Shown in pieces: positions 1 through 9,330 of a stretch of 64,000 bases of DNA (position 1 is the first letter of the stretch; each line of letters begins with the position of its first letter). A model generated the notes under the pieces. The model was given only the letters and a program-made list of their open reading frames with translations, was not told the DNA's origin and ran no database searches. The translations under genes and the position numbers were made by a program. Source of the DNA: Acinetobacter sp. CS-2 (GTDB lineage Bacteria > Pseudomonadota > Gammaproteobacteria > Pseudomonadales > Moraxellaceae); contig NZ_CP067019.1 in assembly GCF_016599715.1 (NCBI RefSeq), positions 2,976,001 to 3,040,000 on the forward strand, in the 5' to 3' direction.

Positions 1-1
1 T

Positions 2-847
2 GCGCAGCAAAGCCAGCAGCCTGCCGAGATTCAGCAACCGTCTTCAGCTGTAGAACCTGATCTACCGATGGCGGCTTCTACGCTCGCCCACACCGATATA
101 GAGAATACAGCGGCTCCGTCATCTATCATCAAAGATGTTGCAGAAACCCTGCAACTCAATCAATATGTCGCCCGTATTCATTCGCTACCTGGCGAAGAAG
201 CCTCATTACAGCAGCTATATCGTTTAGACATTCCCAGCCTGCCAGAAATTGCCCCGTATCTAGATTTACTGTTACATGGTGCAGACCTGGAAAAATGGCA
301 GCATTACCCAATTTATCTGGCAGAGCAGATCAATCAGCAAGGTTGTTTTGTTCGATATTTGGCATTACTGGGTGCAGAAAACCAGACGCAGGCCATGCAG
401 TTCATGCCATTATTGAATAATGCTGAGCAATATGCCCTGGCTGCAATCAAGACAATTCCCTGGATAGACTTGGCCGATCATTTTAACTCTATTGAAGCCC
501 TGTTTGATGTCTATACGCATAAAGCCATTTGCATCTGGCATGATGAAAACTATATGCCATTTATTCCTGCACAACTGATTCAAACCCAAAAAATTATTCA
601 GCTGGATGAAAGTGCCGCCGATATTAAAACACCGCTACTTTTACTCAAAGAACGGCAAAAAATACGGCTTATTCATGGGCACAAACGTTTAGCCCTGTCA
701 CAGAATGAATCGGCCTATCCTTATTTTTTATTGGAACGCCATCATGGCATTAGCTGGCAAATGATTCAGATGATTACTGCTCAATTCAGTTCCCCGATTA
801 ATTGCCGGGAATTATATAAAGAGATTCAAAAGCATATTTCAAATTAA
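2..847 (+). CDS. Unknown protein, 5' end outside the window; ParB-like motif near C-terminus
   Basis: The reading frame is already open at the first bases of the window, so the N-terminus is missing. An internal ATG at 68 would give 259 residues, but the preceding Gln/Pro-rich codons are open and are probably coding. I do not recognise a named family. About residues 200-225 (counting from the ATG at 68), the sequence IRLIHGHKRLAL resembles the GHRRLAA box of ParB/sulfiredoxin-fold proteins. The rest is a mixed helical sequence without signal peptide or membrane segments, so it is probably cytoplasmic. No terminator is obvious before the next gene, which starts 85 bp downstream. The function is unknown and the ParB resemblance is weak. 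Confidence 0.6.
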   Translation, partial: AQQSQQPAEIQQPSSAVEPDLPMAASTLAHTDIENTAAPSSIIKDVAETLQLNQYVARIHSLPGEEASLQQLYRLDIPSLPEIAPYLDLLLHGADLEKWQHYPIYLAEQINQQGCFVRYLALLGAENQTQAMQFMPLLNNAEQYALAAIKTIPWIDLADHFNSIEALFDVYTHKAICIWHDENYMPFIPAQLIQTQKIIQLDESAADIKTPLLLLKERQKIRLIHGHKRLALSQNESAYPYFLLERHHGISWQMIQMITAQFSSPINCRELYKEIQKHISN

Positions 848-932
848 GTTTTTATTTTTTGTAGCAAGAGCTTGCTTTTTAGTGTGATTTTTTACCAGAC
901 TAGTCATCATCAGACAATATAAGAGCAAGGAT

Positions 933-2051
933 ATGCGGAAAAAAAAATTATCTCTATTAAGCCCCCTCTTATGTGTGTTGATCTCTGGACTCATGTCTAC
1001 TGTCAGCTGGTCAAACTCAGCTGAAACCGGGGTTGATCAACAAAAGCTTAACGCAACAGAAACAGATTTTAATTTGCTCAGTCAGATTCCAAGCCTGATT
1101 GATGCGATGCCGACAGTTTTACCGCAACAGTCAGATGCAGTGATTGTCCCTCCGATCCAGGCCACTGAAAAACAAAGCTGGCTAGACCGTAAACAACATG
1201 AAATCCGCAACTGGACAGACCGTAGCTCCCATAAAATAGATCAATGGTTTGGGCAACCCGATCCAAATGATCCAGCTTCAGCAACCCTACGCCTGATTAT
1301 CGATAACAGCTGGAATAAACATGATGGTTATGAAGTTAGCCCACGTCTGCGCGGAAAAATTAAACTTCCAACCTTGGAACGTAAAATCAGTTTGGTATTC
1401 GGTGATGACTCTTTAGATAACGAACTGAACAATAATGTTGCTATTACCGATGAAAATCCAGGTAGCACCAGTAGTAAAGCTTTAGACCGTGAACGAACAC
1501 AAGAAAGTAACAGTTCCTTGGCCTTGCGTTGGTCGGATTTTTCCAAACGGCTGCCTTTTGAAACCGATCTGGATTTGGGGATTCGTTCAGGGGATGATAT
1601 TTATGTAAGACTTAAAGCGTCCAGAGACTGGCAACTGGAAAATGATTTCAGATTTCATGCCGAACAGATTTACCGCTATGGCATAGATAGTGAAAACTAC
1701 TTGCGAACCAATCTGGAACTTACCCATGCACGGCCGAATCAGCCGTTTTTATCCAATCAGCTCAGCCTGACCTATGCCGACAAGCAAGATGACGATGTCA
1801 CTTGGGATAATTATCTATTCAGACAACATCAATTTTTCCAGAATAACCGTTTTGCTTATGGCTTATATACCGGCGGTTTTTATAATAATAACGACCTTCG
1901 CCTGAACAGTTGGGGACCCTATATTTCATGGCGGCAACCTTTTGTGCGTGAATGGTTTTTTCTACAGGGCGATTTAAACTATCTCAATGACCATCGTGAA
2001 GATCGCAGCCATTTCCTCGGTGTATTAGTGCGTATGGAAGCATTGTTCTAG
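933..2051 (+). CDS. Probable outer-membrane beta-barrel protein
   Basis: This is a 372-residue protein. Its N-terminus looks like a Sec signal peptide: a basic MRKKK start, a hydrophobic stretch to about residue 27, then SNSAE. Residues 30-110 are polar and low in structure. From about residue 125 to the end, alternating polar/hydrophobic segments rich in Arg, Asp, Tyr and Trp suggest antiparallel beta strands. The chain ends in Phe (VRMEALF), a typical recognition end for the BAM machinery. I infer an outer-membrane barrel and do not recognise a named family. The gene is convergent with htpG and shares the terminator at 2101-2126. Confidence 0.72.
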   Translation: MRKKKLSLLSPLLCVLISGLMSTVSWSNSAETGVDQQKLNATETDFNLLSQIPSLIDAMPTVLPQQSDAVIVPPIQATEKQSWLDRKQHEIRNWTDRSSHKIDQWFGQPDPNDPASATLRLIIDNSWNKHDGYEVSPRLRGKIKLPTLERKISLVFGDDSLDNELNNNVAITDENPGSTSSKALDRERTQESNSSLALRWSDFSKRLPFETDLDLGIRSGDDIYVRLKASRDWQLENDFRFHAEQIYRYGIDSENYLRTNLELTHARPNQPFLSNQLSLTYADKQDDDVTWDNYLFRQHQFFQNNRFAYGLYTGGFYNNNDLRLNSWGPYISWRQPFVREWFFLQGDLNYLNDHREDRSHFLGVLVRMEALF

Positions 2052-2100
2052 TGCGGAGCAATAAACAAATTGGGCCATCAATACACCTATTTTCTGCAAT

Positions 2101-2126
2101 AAAAAACCTCCCGAAGGAGGTTTTTT
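2101..2126. terminator. Bidirectional rho-independent terminator
   Basis: A-run, stem CCTCC, loop cgaa, stem GGAGG, T-run. It is symmetric, so it can stop both the barrel gene (plus) and htpG (minus), whose 3' ends face it. Confidence 0.9.
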
Positions 2127-2144
2127 GCTTAACGCGAAAAGGAC

Positions 2145-4064
2145 TTATTTCAGCAATAAACTGTTAATACGTTTTACATAGGCTGCAGGGTCATCAGGCA
2201 AACCGCCTTCAGCAATCACTGCCTGGTCAAAAATCACATTGGCCAGGTCATCAAACTGGTTCGATCCTTCCAGCTTTTTCACCAGCGGATGTTCAGGGTT
2301 AATTTCCAGGATTGGTTTTGATTCAGGAACCGCCTGACCAGCCTGTTTCAGCATGCGAATCAATTGTGGAGACAGCTCACCTTCGCCTGTCACCAAACAT
2401 GCCGGTGAATCGACCAAACGAGTCGTCACACGCACTTGTTGGGCTTTGGCTTTGAGAGAATCCGAAAGCTTGTCCACCACAGGCTTAAACTGTTCAGCTG
2501 CTACTTCCAGTGCTTTCTTCTCTTCAGCATCCTGCAAATCACCCAAGTCTACTGCACCCTTGGACACGTTTTGCATTGGCGTTCCATCGAATTCATGAAT
2601 GAACTCCATCGCCCATTCATCTACACGGTCCGCCATTAACAGCACTTCAATACCTTTTTTCTTGAACAGCTCCAGCTGTGGCGAATTCTTCGCAGCACTG
2701 AGGCTTTCCGCAGTCACGTAATAAATGGCTTTTTGCCCTTCTTTCATGCGTGCTTTGTAATCTGCCAATGACGTTGAAATTTCATCATTGCTGGAAGTCG
2801 AGAAGCGCAATAATTTTAAGATCCGTTCACGGTTACCAAAGTCTTCACCCAAACCTTCCTTAATCACCGAACCAAATTCAGCATAGAACGTTTTGAATTT
2901 CTCCTGGTCTTTTTCATCTTCAGACTTCGCCAAAGCATCCAGCATGGTCAGCACACGGCGTGCATTCCCTTCGCGAATGGTTTTCACGTCACGGCTTTCT
3001 TGCAGCAATTCACGGCTAACATTGAGTGGAAGATCGGCACTATCCACCACCCCTTGCACAAAACGCAAATAGTTTGGAATCAGGTTATCTGCTTCATCCA
3101 TAATAAACACGCGTTTGACATATAGCTTGATGCCGGCTTTGGCTTCACGGGTAAAGAGGTTACTTGCAGCCTTGCTTGGAATATAAAGCAATTGTGTGTA
3201 TTCCGTGCTGCCTTCTACACGGTTATGGGTCCAGGCCAAAGGTGCATCAAAGTCATGACTGAGATTCTTGTAGAATTCGGTATATTGCTCGTCAGTGATC
3301 TCGTTTTTATTGCGGGTCCAAAGTGCGCTGGCAGAGTTAATGGCTTCCCATTCATCTGTTTTTACCATCTGACCTGGCTTAGCTTCTTCCCCCTCAGCCA
3401 CTTCTTCTTGCTGCCAGATTTCTTTTTGCATTTCAATTGGCAGGCTAATATGGTCAGAATATTTATTGATGATTTGCTTAACTTTATAAGATTCTAAATA
3501 CTCCAGTACATTGTCACGCAAATGCAAAATAATGTCTGTTCCACGTGAAGCCTTGTTAATCTGTTCAACTTCAAAATCACCTGTGCCAGTGCTAATCCAG
3601 CGTACACCGTCAGCGACATCAGCAGCGGCATGGCGCGATTCCACGGTAATCTTTTCAGCCACAATAAAGCCTGAATAGAAACCGACACCAAACTGGCCAA
3701 TCAACTGCGCATCCGCTTTTTGATCTCCTGACAATTTAGACATGAAGTCCTTGGTGCCTGATTTGGCAATGGTGCCCAGATTATCAATCGCTTCCTGTTG
3801 AGTCAGACCAATACCGTTGTCGGAAATAGTGAGGGTTTTATTTTCTTTATCCAGACTGACACGTACATGCAAGTCAGGGTCATTTTCATAATATTCAGGA
3901 TGGTTAATCCCTTCAAAACGCAACTTGTCACAGGCATCTGAAGCGTTCGAGATCAGTTCTCGCAGAAAAATTTCAGGGTTTGAATAGAGAGAATGCGTCA
4001 CCAAATGCAATAGCTGCGCTACTTCCGCCTGGAAACTATGTTTTTGTGCGCTTTGTTCGCTCAT
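2145..4064 (-). CDS. htpG: Chaperone protein HtpG (bacterial Hsp90)
   Basis: The ATP-dependent cytosolic chaperone of 639 residues, close to the usual 620-640. The N-terminal GHKL ATPase domain shows [12 protein letters not shown] (the Asn/Asp that bind Mg-ATP), DNGIGL near residue 80 and GQFGVGFYS near residue 125. The middle domain contains the conserved [10 protein letters not shown] segment, and the C-terminal dimerisation domain follows. The start is supported by AAGGAG seven bases upstream of ATG. A heat-shock-type promoter candidate lies upstream (4111-4137). No truncation or odd residues were noticed. Confidence 0.98.
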   Translation of the reverse strand: MSEQSAQKHSFQAEVAQLLHLVTHSLYSNPEIFLRELISNASDACDKLRFEGINHPEYYENDPDLHVRVSLDKENKTLTISDNGIGLTQQEAIDNLGTIAKSGTKDFMSKLSGDQKADAQLIGQFGVGFYSGFIVAEKITVESRHAAADVADGVRWISTGTGDFEVEQINKASRGTDIILHLRDNVLEYLESYKVKQIINKYSDHISLPIEMQKEIWQQEEVAEGEEAKPGQMVKTDEWEAINSASALWTRNKNEITDEQYTEFYKNLSHDFDAPLAWTHNRVEGSTEYTQLLYIPSKAASNLFTREAKAGIKLYVKRVFIMDEADNLIPNYLRFVQGVVDSADLPLNVSRELLQESRDVKTIREGNARRVLTMLDALAKSEDEKDQEKFKTFYAEFGSVIKEGLGEDFGNRERILKLLRFSTSSNDEISTSLADYKARMKEGQKAIYYVTAESLSAAKNSPQLELFKKKGIEVLLMADRVDEWAMEFIHEFDGTPMQNVSKGAVDLGDLQDAEEKKALEVAAEQFKPVVDKLSDSLKAKAQQVRVTTRLVDSPACLVTGEGELSPQLIRMLKQAGQAVPESKPILEINPEHPLVKKLEGSNQFDDLANVIFDQAVIAEGGLPDDPAAYVKRINSLLLK

Positions 4065-4110
4065 AAATCACTCCTTAAATTCATTACATGGTTTTTATTG
4101 GATGCTTAAT

Positions 4111-4137
4111 GAATGGAGTAAGTTAAAGAATTTTCAA
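4111..4137 (-). promoter_or_regulatory. Candidate heat-shock (sigma-32-like) promoter of htpG
   Basis: On the minus strand TTGAAA is followed after 13 bases by CTCCATTC, close to the sigma-32 pattern CTTGAA-N13/14-CCCCATNT. It lies about 50 bp upstream of the htpG start, where a heat-shock promoter would be expected. This rests on motif matching only. Confidence 0.45.
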
Positions 4138-4157
4138 TAGGGTCAAATAAATTTTTC

Positions 4158-4502
4158 TTAAAAAGGCCCTTGTTGATACACACGCTCCATATACAAATTC
4201 AGCTTTTGCTGGCGCATTTTATACACTTCAGTTAAACAGCGGCTTGAATTGCCACATTGGTCACGCAACTGTAACCATTTGACCTGCTCATCCTGAATGA
4301 CACCACGTGTTCCCATCGGTACCAGACGCTTAATAATATTGTAGGTGGTGGCCATTTTGACATCGGCATCATTAATGGCACGGTGCTCGCAAATGGCATG
4401 TTCAGTTGACGTTTCTGCTTTGTCACAATTAAAACTGGCTGCATAAACCGAGCCACTTAAAAAACTAAAAAAGACCACACCATACAGAGTGAATAATTTC
4501 AT
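4158..4502 (-). CDS. LprI-like (DUF1311) secreted protein
   Basis: A 114-residue protein with a signal peptide ending around AASFNC. The mature part fits the LprI/DUF1311 pattern: FNCDKAETSTEHAIC near the start, then LRDQCGN and RCLTEVY near residues 82-96. The four Cys would give two disulphides in the periplasm. Family members include a mycobacterial lysozyme inhibitor, but many are uncharacterised, so lysozyme inhibition here is only a possibility. It stands alone, upstream of htpG in the same direction with a 93-bp gap that holds the htpG promoter candidate. Confidence 0.8.
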   Translation of the reverse strand: MKLFTLYGVVFFSFLSGSVYAASFNCDKAETSTEHAICEHRAINDADVKMATTYNIIKRLVPMGTRGVIQDEQVKWLQLRDQCGNSSRCLTEVYKMRQQKLNLYMERVYQQGPF

Positions 4503-4616
4503 GATTCTTCCTGCTTTTTTAGCTTATTGTAGACTCTCAACTTAAACGCATTTTTAATGATTAAACAGGATAAAAGTGCTCAATTTATGTACTTTATTGT
4601 GACTGAATGATGAAAT

Positions 4617-4645
4617 AAAAAATCCCCATCAGAGATGGGGATTTT
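4617..4645. terminator. Rho-independent terminator downstream of ompW
   Basis: AAATCCCCATC, loop aga, GATGGGGATTT with flanking A- and T-runs. It lies just past the ompW stop on the minus strand. Confidence 0.85.
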
Positions 4646-4685
4646 GGCGCTGATTTATTGTTTTTATTTTATATCTATTTTTATT

Positions 4686-5300
4686 TTAGAATTTGTAGCT
4701 ATAGCCAATAGTGTACACAAGTGGATCAATATCCAAATCAAATTTAGTAGGAGTAGTACCGCCTGCTTTAACTGTTACTTCAGGGCTAATTTTCGCATAA
4801 CGTACGTCAGCAAATACACCCCAGTTTTTCGCATCTGCTGGTTTAAAGTTCAATCCAACTTGACCTGCAAAACCAAAGTCTTCTTTAACTTTAACATCAG
4901 TACCAGTTAAAGGACCACGTTCGCTTTCATCCCAAGCAATGAATGCTGTACCACCCACACCAATGTATGGTGTGAAGCCAGTTGAGTTTTTAAAATTATA
5001 TTTCACTGTCAAGGTAGGTGGTAACTGTTTAATTTTTACAGCGTTATCTCCATTCAACAACACATCATGACTAATTGGTGTTGCAAGAAGTAATTCAGTT
5101 GAAATATTGTCATTGAAGAAATATTCCACGGAAGGCGTGAATGCATATTCATCATCAGCTTCTACTTTAGCTGCGCCACCTAAAATACTTGTGTCTCCAG
5201 TTGGAGCAACTACAGAACCACCCACTTTAACCTGCCATTGACCTGCCATTGCAGAAGCAGACATCCCCATTAACGCGATAAGAGCAACTTGTTTTAACAT
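4686..5300 (-). CDS. ompW: OmpW-family outer-membrane protein
   Basis: A 204-residue protein with a signal peptide (cleavage after SAMA, about residue 19). The eight-stranded OmpW-type barrel starts at GQWQVKVGGSVVAPTGD and ends YTIGYSYKF with terminal Phe. The repeated pattern ending in TPYIGVGGTAF is typical of the family. OmpW proteins form narrow hydrophobic channels for small molecules in the outer membrane. An AGAGGTGA ribosome-binding site precedes the ATG. The upstream 300 bp are very AT-rich and carry a perfect-looking hairpin (5453-5483) that might be regulatory. Confidence 0.93.
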   Translation of the reverse strand: MLKQVALIALMGMSASAMAGQWQVKVGGSVVAPTGDTSILGGAAKVEADDEYAFTPSVEYFFNDNISTELLLATPISHDVLLNGDNAVKIKQLPPTLTVKYNFKNSTGFTPYIGVGGTAFIAWDESERGPLTGTDVKVKEDFGFAGQVGLNFKPADAKNWGVFADVRYAKISPEVTVKAGGTTPTKFDLDIDPLVYTIGYSYKF

Positions 5301-5600
5301 TTTAAATCACCTCTAGAAGGATAATTACTACAAAATTTAAACATTAATTAATAATAAACATGCCTATTATTAATATGCAATAGCCATTAATTATTTTAAA
5401 TTTATTTATTTTTAAACTATTGAAAATATTAGTTATTTATTTTAATCAGATCAACATAGTTGGTTTTTAATACCAACCATGTTAATCAGATTAATGATTA
5501 TATTCCAAGTATATTGCTTGGTTTTATTATATTAATTATTTAATAACATTTATTTTAAATACATGTTTTAAAATAAGCAATAAAATGAATTAAAAATTCA
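5301..5600. other. AT-rich intergenic region between antiporter and ompW, with inverted repeat
   Basis: No gene is seen. The stretch is strongly AT-rich and probably holds the ompW promoter. Inverted repeat AACATAGTTGGT (5453-5464) / ACCAACCATGTT (5472-5483) pairs at 11 of 12 positions around a 7-base loop, and both arms are flanked by TTAATCAGAT-like repeats. On the minus strand it could serve as an imperfect terminator for the antiporter or as an operator for ompW. Confidence 0.6.
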
Positions 5601-7013
5601 TTAAAGTACCATTGCAGCAATCCAGCCAAATACCAATAATGGAATATTAAAATGGATAAATGTTGGAACAACCGTATCCCAAATATGATCATGCTGACCA
5701 TCTACACCCAGACCTGCAGTTGGACCTAAAGTTGAGTCTGAAGCTGGAGAGCCGGCATCACCCAATGCTGCTGCGGTACCAATCAAGGCCACAGTAGCCA
5801 ATGGAGAAAAGCCAAATTGTATGCACAGCGGTACATAAATCACTGCCAATACCGGTACACTGGAGAATGATGAACCAATCCCGATGGTTACGAACAAACC
5901 AATAAACAGCATCAGGAATGCAGCCAAGGCTTTGTTGTCACCAATCAGATGCACTACCCCATTCACCAGACTATTGATGTCACCAGTATGCGTCATCACC
6001 GAAGCAAAACCAGCCGCAGAAATCATAATGAAGCCGACCAATGCCATCATGCGCATGCCTTGAACGAAGACATCATCGGCCTCTTGCCATTTGAAGATAC
6101 CCGCAGCAGACAGTACCGCAAAACCGACCAGTCCACCCAAGATCATCGAGCCTGAATACAGCTGGGCAACCAAAGTCAAGGAAATCGCGAGTAGTGCCAT
6201 AAAGATGGTTTTTTTCGCGATGACTGGCGCTTGTTCTGCTTCATGTTTGAGTTCTTCGGCATCCGCTTGCAGACTCACTTCGCCCGCACGAATTGGCTTG
6301 TCCAGATCGATGGTGGTCACACGAGCAACCGCACGATCAATATAATGACGTGGTTTGCGATAGCTGAAAAATACAGCAGTCAACGTACCGATCAGCATGC
6401 CAATGACCGGAATAGCCATCCCCATCGGCATCATCCAGCGCTCTACATGCAAGCCATAGGCTGCACCAATTTTATTGATGTTGCCCATCAAAATTTGTTC
6501 AAGGAAAATGGAACCAAAACCGACTGGCAGGAAAATGTAGGTTCCGACCAACCCCATGGTCAGTACACATGCTGCCGCACGACGGTCTAAATTCATGTGA
6601 TTCATAACCTTAAGTAAAGGAGGAACCAAGACCGGAATAAAGGCGATATGCACAGGAATCAGGTTTTGAGAAAAAATGGCTGCAACCAGTAAAATGCTTA
6701 ACAGTAAATATTTTACTTTTCTGGTTTTTTGATGCGTGGCTTCCGCACCCAGCAAACCAATTAATTTATGTGCCAAAAGATCAGGCAAGCCTGATTTTGA
6801 CAAGGCCAAAGCAAAAGCACCCAATACCGCATAAGCCAGGGCAACTTCTGCCCCATCACCCAGACCCGCATTAAATGCAGTTACAGTATCCGACAAACTT
6901 AGACCTGCAACCAAGCCACCAATAATCGCTGAAATGACCAAAGTCAAGACAACAGAAACTCGTGCCAGTGAGAGTATAAACATCACGGCAATCGCAATTA
7001 CTACTGCATTCAT
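5601..7013 (-). CDS. Na+/H+ antiporter family protein (YuiF/NhaC-like)
   Basis: A 470-residue inner-membrane protein with about 11-12 hydrophobic segments, beginning directly with a membrane helix. It fits the Na+/H+ antiporter family (NhaC-like, Pfam Na_H_antiporter), including GFGSIFLEQIL, the GIGSSFSSVPVLAVIYVPL segment near 390 and DAGSPASDSTLGPTAG near 430. Close relatives are also annotated as amino-acid (histidine) permease YuiF, so the transported solute is uncertain. It is a single-gene unit with a 130-bp leader. Confidence 0.85.
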   Translation of the reverse strand: MNAVVIAIAVMFILSLARVSVVLTLVISAIIGGLVAGLSLSDTVTAFNAGLGDGAEVALAYAVLGAFALALSKSGLPDLLAHKLIGLLGAEATHQKTRKVKYLLLSILLVAAIFSQNLIPVHIAFIPVLVPPLLKVMNHMNLDRRAAACVLTMGLVGTYIFLPVGFGSIFLEQILMGNINKIGAAYGLHVERWMMPMGMAIPVIGMLIGTLTAVFFSYRKPRHYIDRAVARVTTIDLDKPIRAGEVSLQADAEELKHEAEQAPVIAKKTIFMALLAISLTLVAQLYSGSMILGGLVGFAVLSAAGIFKWQEADDVFVQGMRMMALVGFIMISAAGFASVMTHTGDINSLVNGVVHLIGDNKALAAFLMLFIGLFVTIGIGSSFSSVPVLAVIYVPLCIQFGFSPLATVALIGTAAALGDAGSPASDSTLGPTAGLGVDGQHDHIWDTVVPTFIHFNIPLLVFGWIAAMVL

Positions 7014-7142
7014 GAAAATTTTAAGGAAGATAAAAAGCCGTTATTTTAACAGATGCACCCTTTTGAAACTGTAAATAAATCGGCTCAGTCAAAAAACAAC
7101 AAGAAATTGATTTTAATTAAAATTTATATCAAAAAGAATTGT

Positions 7143-8012
7143 TCAATTATTTTTTAGCGCAAATTTTTTGATATATTCTGCGACCAACTCTGCTTGGCTC
7201 AATATTGCCCAATGGTTAGCATCTATTTCTACATGCTGAAAATTTTCTGCCCATTTCGGCATTTCATCAATCAGTTCCGGACTGACAAAATTGTCTCTTT
7301 TCAGCACAATCGCCTGCACCGGACAAACAGCAAAACGCTGACGTGGTTGGGTTAAACGTGGGATGAAGTTGGCACGATACAGTCCAATACCATGTTTTCC
7401 ATCTGCAGCAATATGGCTGTTTAAAGGTAAATCTTTTTGCTGCTCTAACTGTTGCAAAACTTTGTCCCATTTTTCAGGCGTAAATAAAGTCCAGATGACT
7501 GGCGCCAACAAGGGCAATTGAAACACCGCGATATACCAGGATTTAGTCAGCTGTTTAAAAAACCTGGGCTTATTTTGTTTAAATTGCTGACGCATCCAGA
7601 AAGCGGTATGATCCAGACAGGGCCCGGAAATAGTACTATAAGATAAAATTCGCCCCCGAAACTTCGGCTCAGTCACCGATTCCCAAGACTGGATTGAACC
7701 CCAGTCATGTGCTGCCAAGTGAAAAGGATGGTCTTCCAATACGGTATTGACCACACTTTCCAGATCTAAAGATAACTGTTCCAGCCGATAGTCACGAATC
7801 CGTTTCGGAATGGAGGATTTCCCTGCACCGCGTACATCATAGCTCAACACATAAAAATCTTGAATCAGCTGCTGAATGACCAGCTCCCAAACTTCCTGAT
7901 TATCCGGATAGCCATGAACCAGGACTAAAGCAGGGTTTGCCTCATTGCCCCATGTTTTCACATAAAGCCGCTGCTGATCTGAAGTAGTCACCCATTGTGT
8001 TTGTGCTTGCAT
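7143..8012 (-). CDS. Alpha/beta hydrolase with Asp nucleophile (epoxide hydrolase/dehalogenase type)
   Basis: A 289-residue cytoplasmic protein without signal peptide. It has the oxyanion motif HGYP at residues 33-36, the typical YDVRGAGKSS at 59-67, and the nucleophile elbow AHDWGS with Asp103 instead of Ser. The C-terminal catalytic His lies in DANHWAIL. An Asp nucleophile followed by Trp is characteristic of epoxide hydrolases and haloalkane dehalogenases rather than esterases. The substrate is unknown. It is divergent from the DUF4442 gene at 8132. Confidence 0.85.
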   Translation of the reverse strand: MQAQTQWVTTSDQQRLYVKTWGNEANPALVLVHGYPDNQEVWELVIQQLIQDFYVLSYDVRGAGKSSIPKRIRDYRLEQLSLDLESVVNTVLEDHPFHLAAHDWGSIQSWESVTEPKFRGRILSYSTISGPCLDHTAFWMRQQFKQNKPRFFKQLTKSWYIAVFQLPLLAPVIWTLFTPEKWDKVLQQLEQQKDLPLNSHIAADGKHGIGLYRANFIPRLTQPRQRFAVCPVQAIVLKRDNFVSPELIDEMPKWAENFQHVEIDANHWAILSQAELVAEYIKKFALKNN

Positions 8013-8131
8013 ATATTTTTATCCTATTCTTTTATTGCCTATTTATTGCAGAATCTGGGCAATCCGATCAATGCCAGCCTGATCATTGTGTTTTAGTATG
8101 TTCTGAAGCCGAAAAATAATAATTGACCCAA

Positions 8132-8617
8132 ATGAGCCTTTTCAAAAAACTACAGACAATTCCTGCTATCTCTAAATTTTTATTAAATCGCTATGCACCT
8201 TACCGCGGTGCAGGGATTGAAATCGATAAGGTGGATCTGGCGAATTACCATATTCGCATCAAAATGCCTTTAACCCGTAAAAATCAAAATGTTGTCGGTG
8301 TACATTTTGGCGGCAGTTTATATGCAATGGTCGATCCTTTATATATGCTGATTTTGATGCATCATTTGGGTTCAAAATACATTGTGTGGGATAAATCTGC
8401 ATCCATACAATTTCTCTCACCTGGTCGTGGTACGGTGTATGCCGATATTCGTCTCGATCCAACAGAAATTGACCAGATTAAGCGACTTGCTGAAAATCAC
8501 GCCCCGGTATACCGAAACTATCATGTAAATATTTTTGATGAATCGGGCGTACGGATTGCCGAGGTAGAAAAAACCATCTATATCCGCCGAAAAAAACCAA
8601 AGGCCAGCCATAATTGA
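8132..8617 (+). CDS. DUF4442 / hotdog-fold thioesterase-like protein
   Basis: About 161 residues from the ATG at 8132. A TTG three codons earlier (8123) is possible and neither has a clear ribosome-binding site. The segment VVGVHFGGSLYAMVDPLY near residues 52-70 matches the PaaI/DUF4442 hotdog helix region, followed by the beta strands YIVWDKSASIQFLSPGRG. Family members are thought to act on acyl-CoA esters, but this is not shown by the sequence. A terminator follows at once. Confidence 0.82.
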   Translation: MSLFKKLQTIPAISKFLLNRYAPYRGAGIEIDKVDLANYHIRIKMPLTRKNQNVVGVHFGGSLYAMVDPLYMLILMHHLGSKYIVWDKSASIQFLSPGRGTVYADIRLDPTEIDQIKRLAENHAPVYRNYHVNIFDESGVRIAEVEKTIYIRRKKPKASHN

Positions 8618-8618
8618 C

Positions 8619-8648
8619 AAAAAAGCGCCTGATTAACAAGCGCTTTTT
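8619..8648. terminator. Terminator between convergent DUF4442 and lipoprotein genes
   Basis: AAAAAGCGC and GCGCTTTTT arms separated by 11 bases. It serves both convergent genes. Confidence 0.75.
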
Positions 8649-8667
8649 ATCAAATTTTTAAACTTCA

Positions 8668-9027
8668 TTAACGTTTTTTCTCTTCAATGGCTGCACCTGC
8701 TCCACCACCAATGGCACCACCAATGGCAGCTCCGGCATTACCCCCAAAGATACTTTTACCCACCGCAGAACCAATAGCACCACCGACACCACTATAGGTC
8801 GCATTACGGTTAGAACCACCCTGGGTTTTACTGCCTACTGCTGCACCGGCACCACCACCGACAGCTGCACCGATACCGCCACCAACCTGATTCCCTACAC
8901 CACCACCAACCGCACCACCAAGTGCAGCTGCGCCAATACGTTGCTCTCTTGGAGACATAGAATCACACCCTGCCAGCATAAAAGTCGACAGGGTTGCCAT
9001 TGCCATCACGCTCATTAACTTTTTCAT
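8668..9027 (-). CDS. Glycine-zipper lipoprotein
   Basis: A 119-residue protein with a lipoprotein signal peptide and lipobox LAGC (Cys21). Residues 32-112 consist of Gly/Ala repeats such as GGAVGGGVGNQVGGGIGAAV, the glycine-zipper pattern of SlyB- and YmgG-like envelope proteins that pack tightly in membranes. It ends EEKKR. Asp after the lipobox Cys (CDS) would, by the +2 rule of enteric bacteria, favour inner-membrane retention, though the rule may not hold in Acinetobacter. The specific role is unknown. Confidence 0.88.
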   Translation of the reverse strand: MKKLMSVMAMATLSTFMLAGCDSMSPREQRIGAAALGGAVGGGVGNQVGGGIGAAVGGGAGAAVGSKTQGGSNRNATYSGVGGAIGSAVGKSIFGGNAGAAIGGAIGGGAGAAIEEKKR

Positions 9028-9186
9028 GAGATATGTCCTTTTGGCTATTTGTTACAGCATACGTCATGAGTGTGAAGTTAATATCCGCGTAATGTTACTT
9101 TTCCAAGTTTTAATGTTGAATGTTGTAATTTAATTTTAATTAAAATACCAAAAAATCGATTCGGCATGTGGAAGATCGATTGTTCG

Positions 9187-9235
9187 AAATCAGAAATCAG
9201 AAATCAGAAATCAGAAATCAGAAATCAGAAATCAG
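9187..9235. repeat. Seven perfect tandem copies of heptamer AAATCAG
   Basis: Seven uninterrupted copies of a 7-base unit lie in the 285-bp divergent region between the glycine-zipper lipoprotein gene and the secreted esterase gene, about 95 bp upstream of the esterase start. A short perfect tandem array like this is prone to slipped-strand copy-number change. Confidence 0.97.
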
Positions 9236-9330
9236 TTAAAGTATTCCCATCGATACATAACTTTATAAGAAAAATTTTAAATAACACAGCGGCTTTATTT
9301 AATATTATTTAAATGGGAAGGATCACGAGA

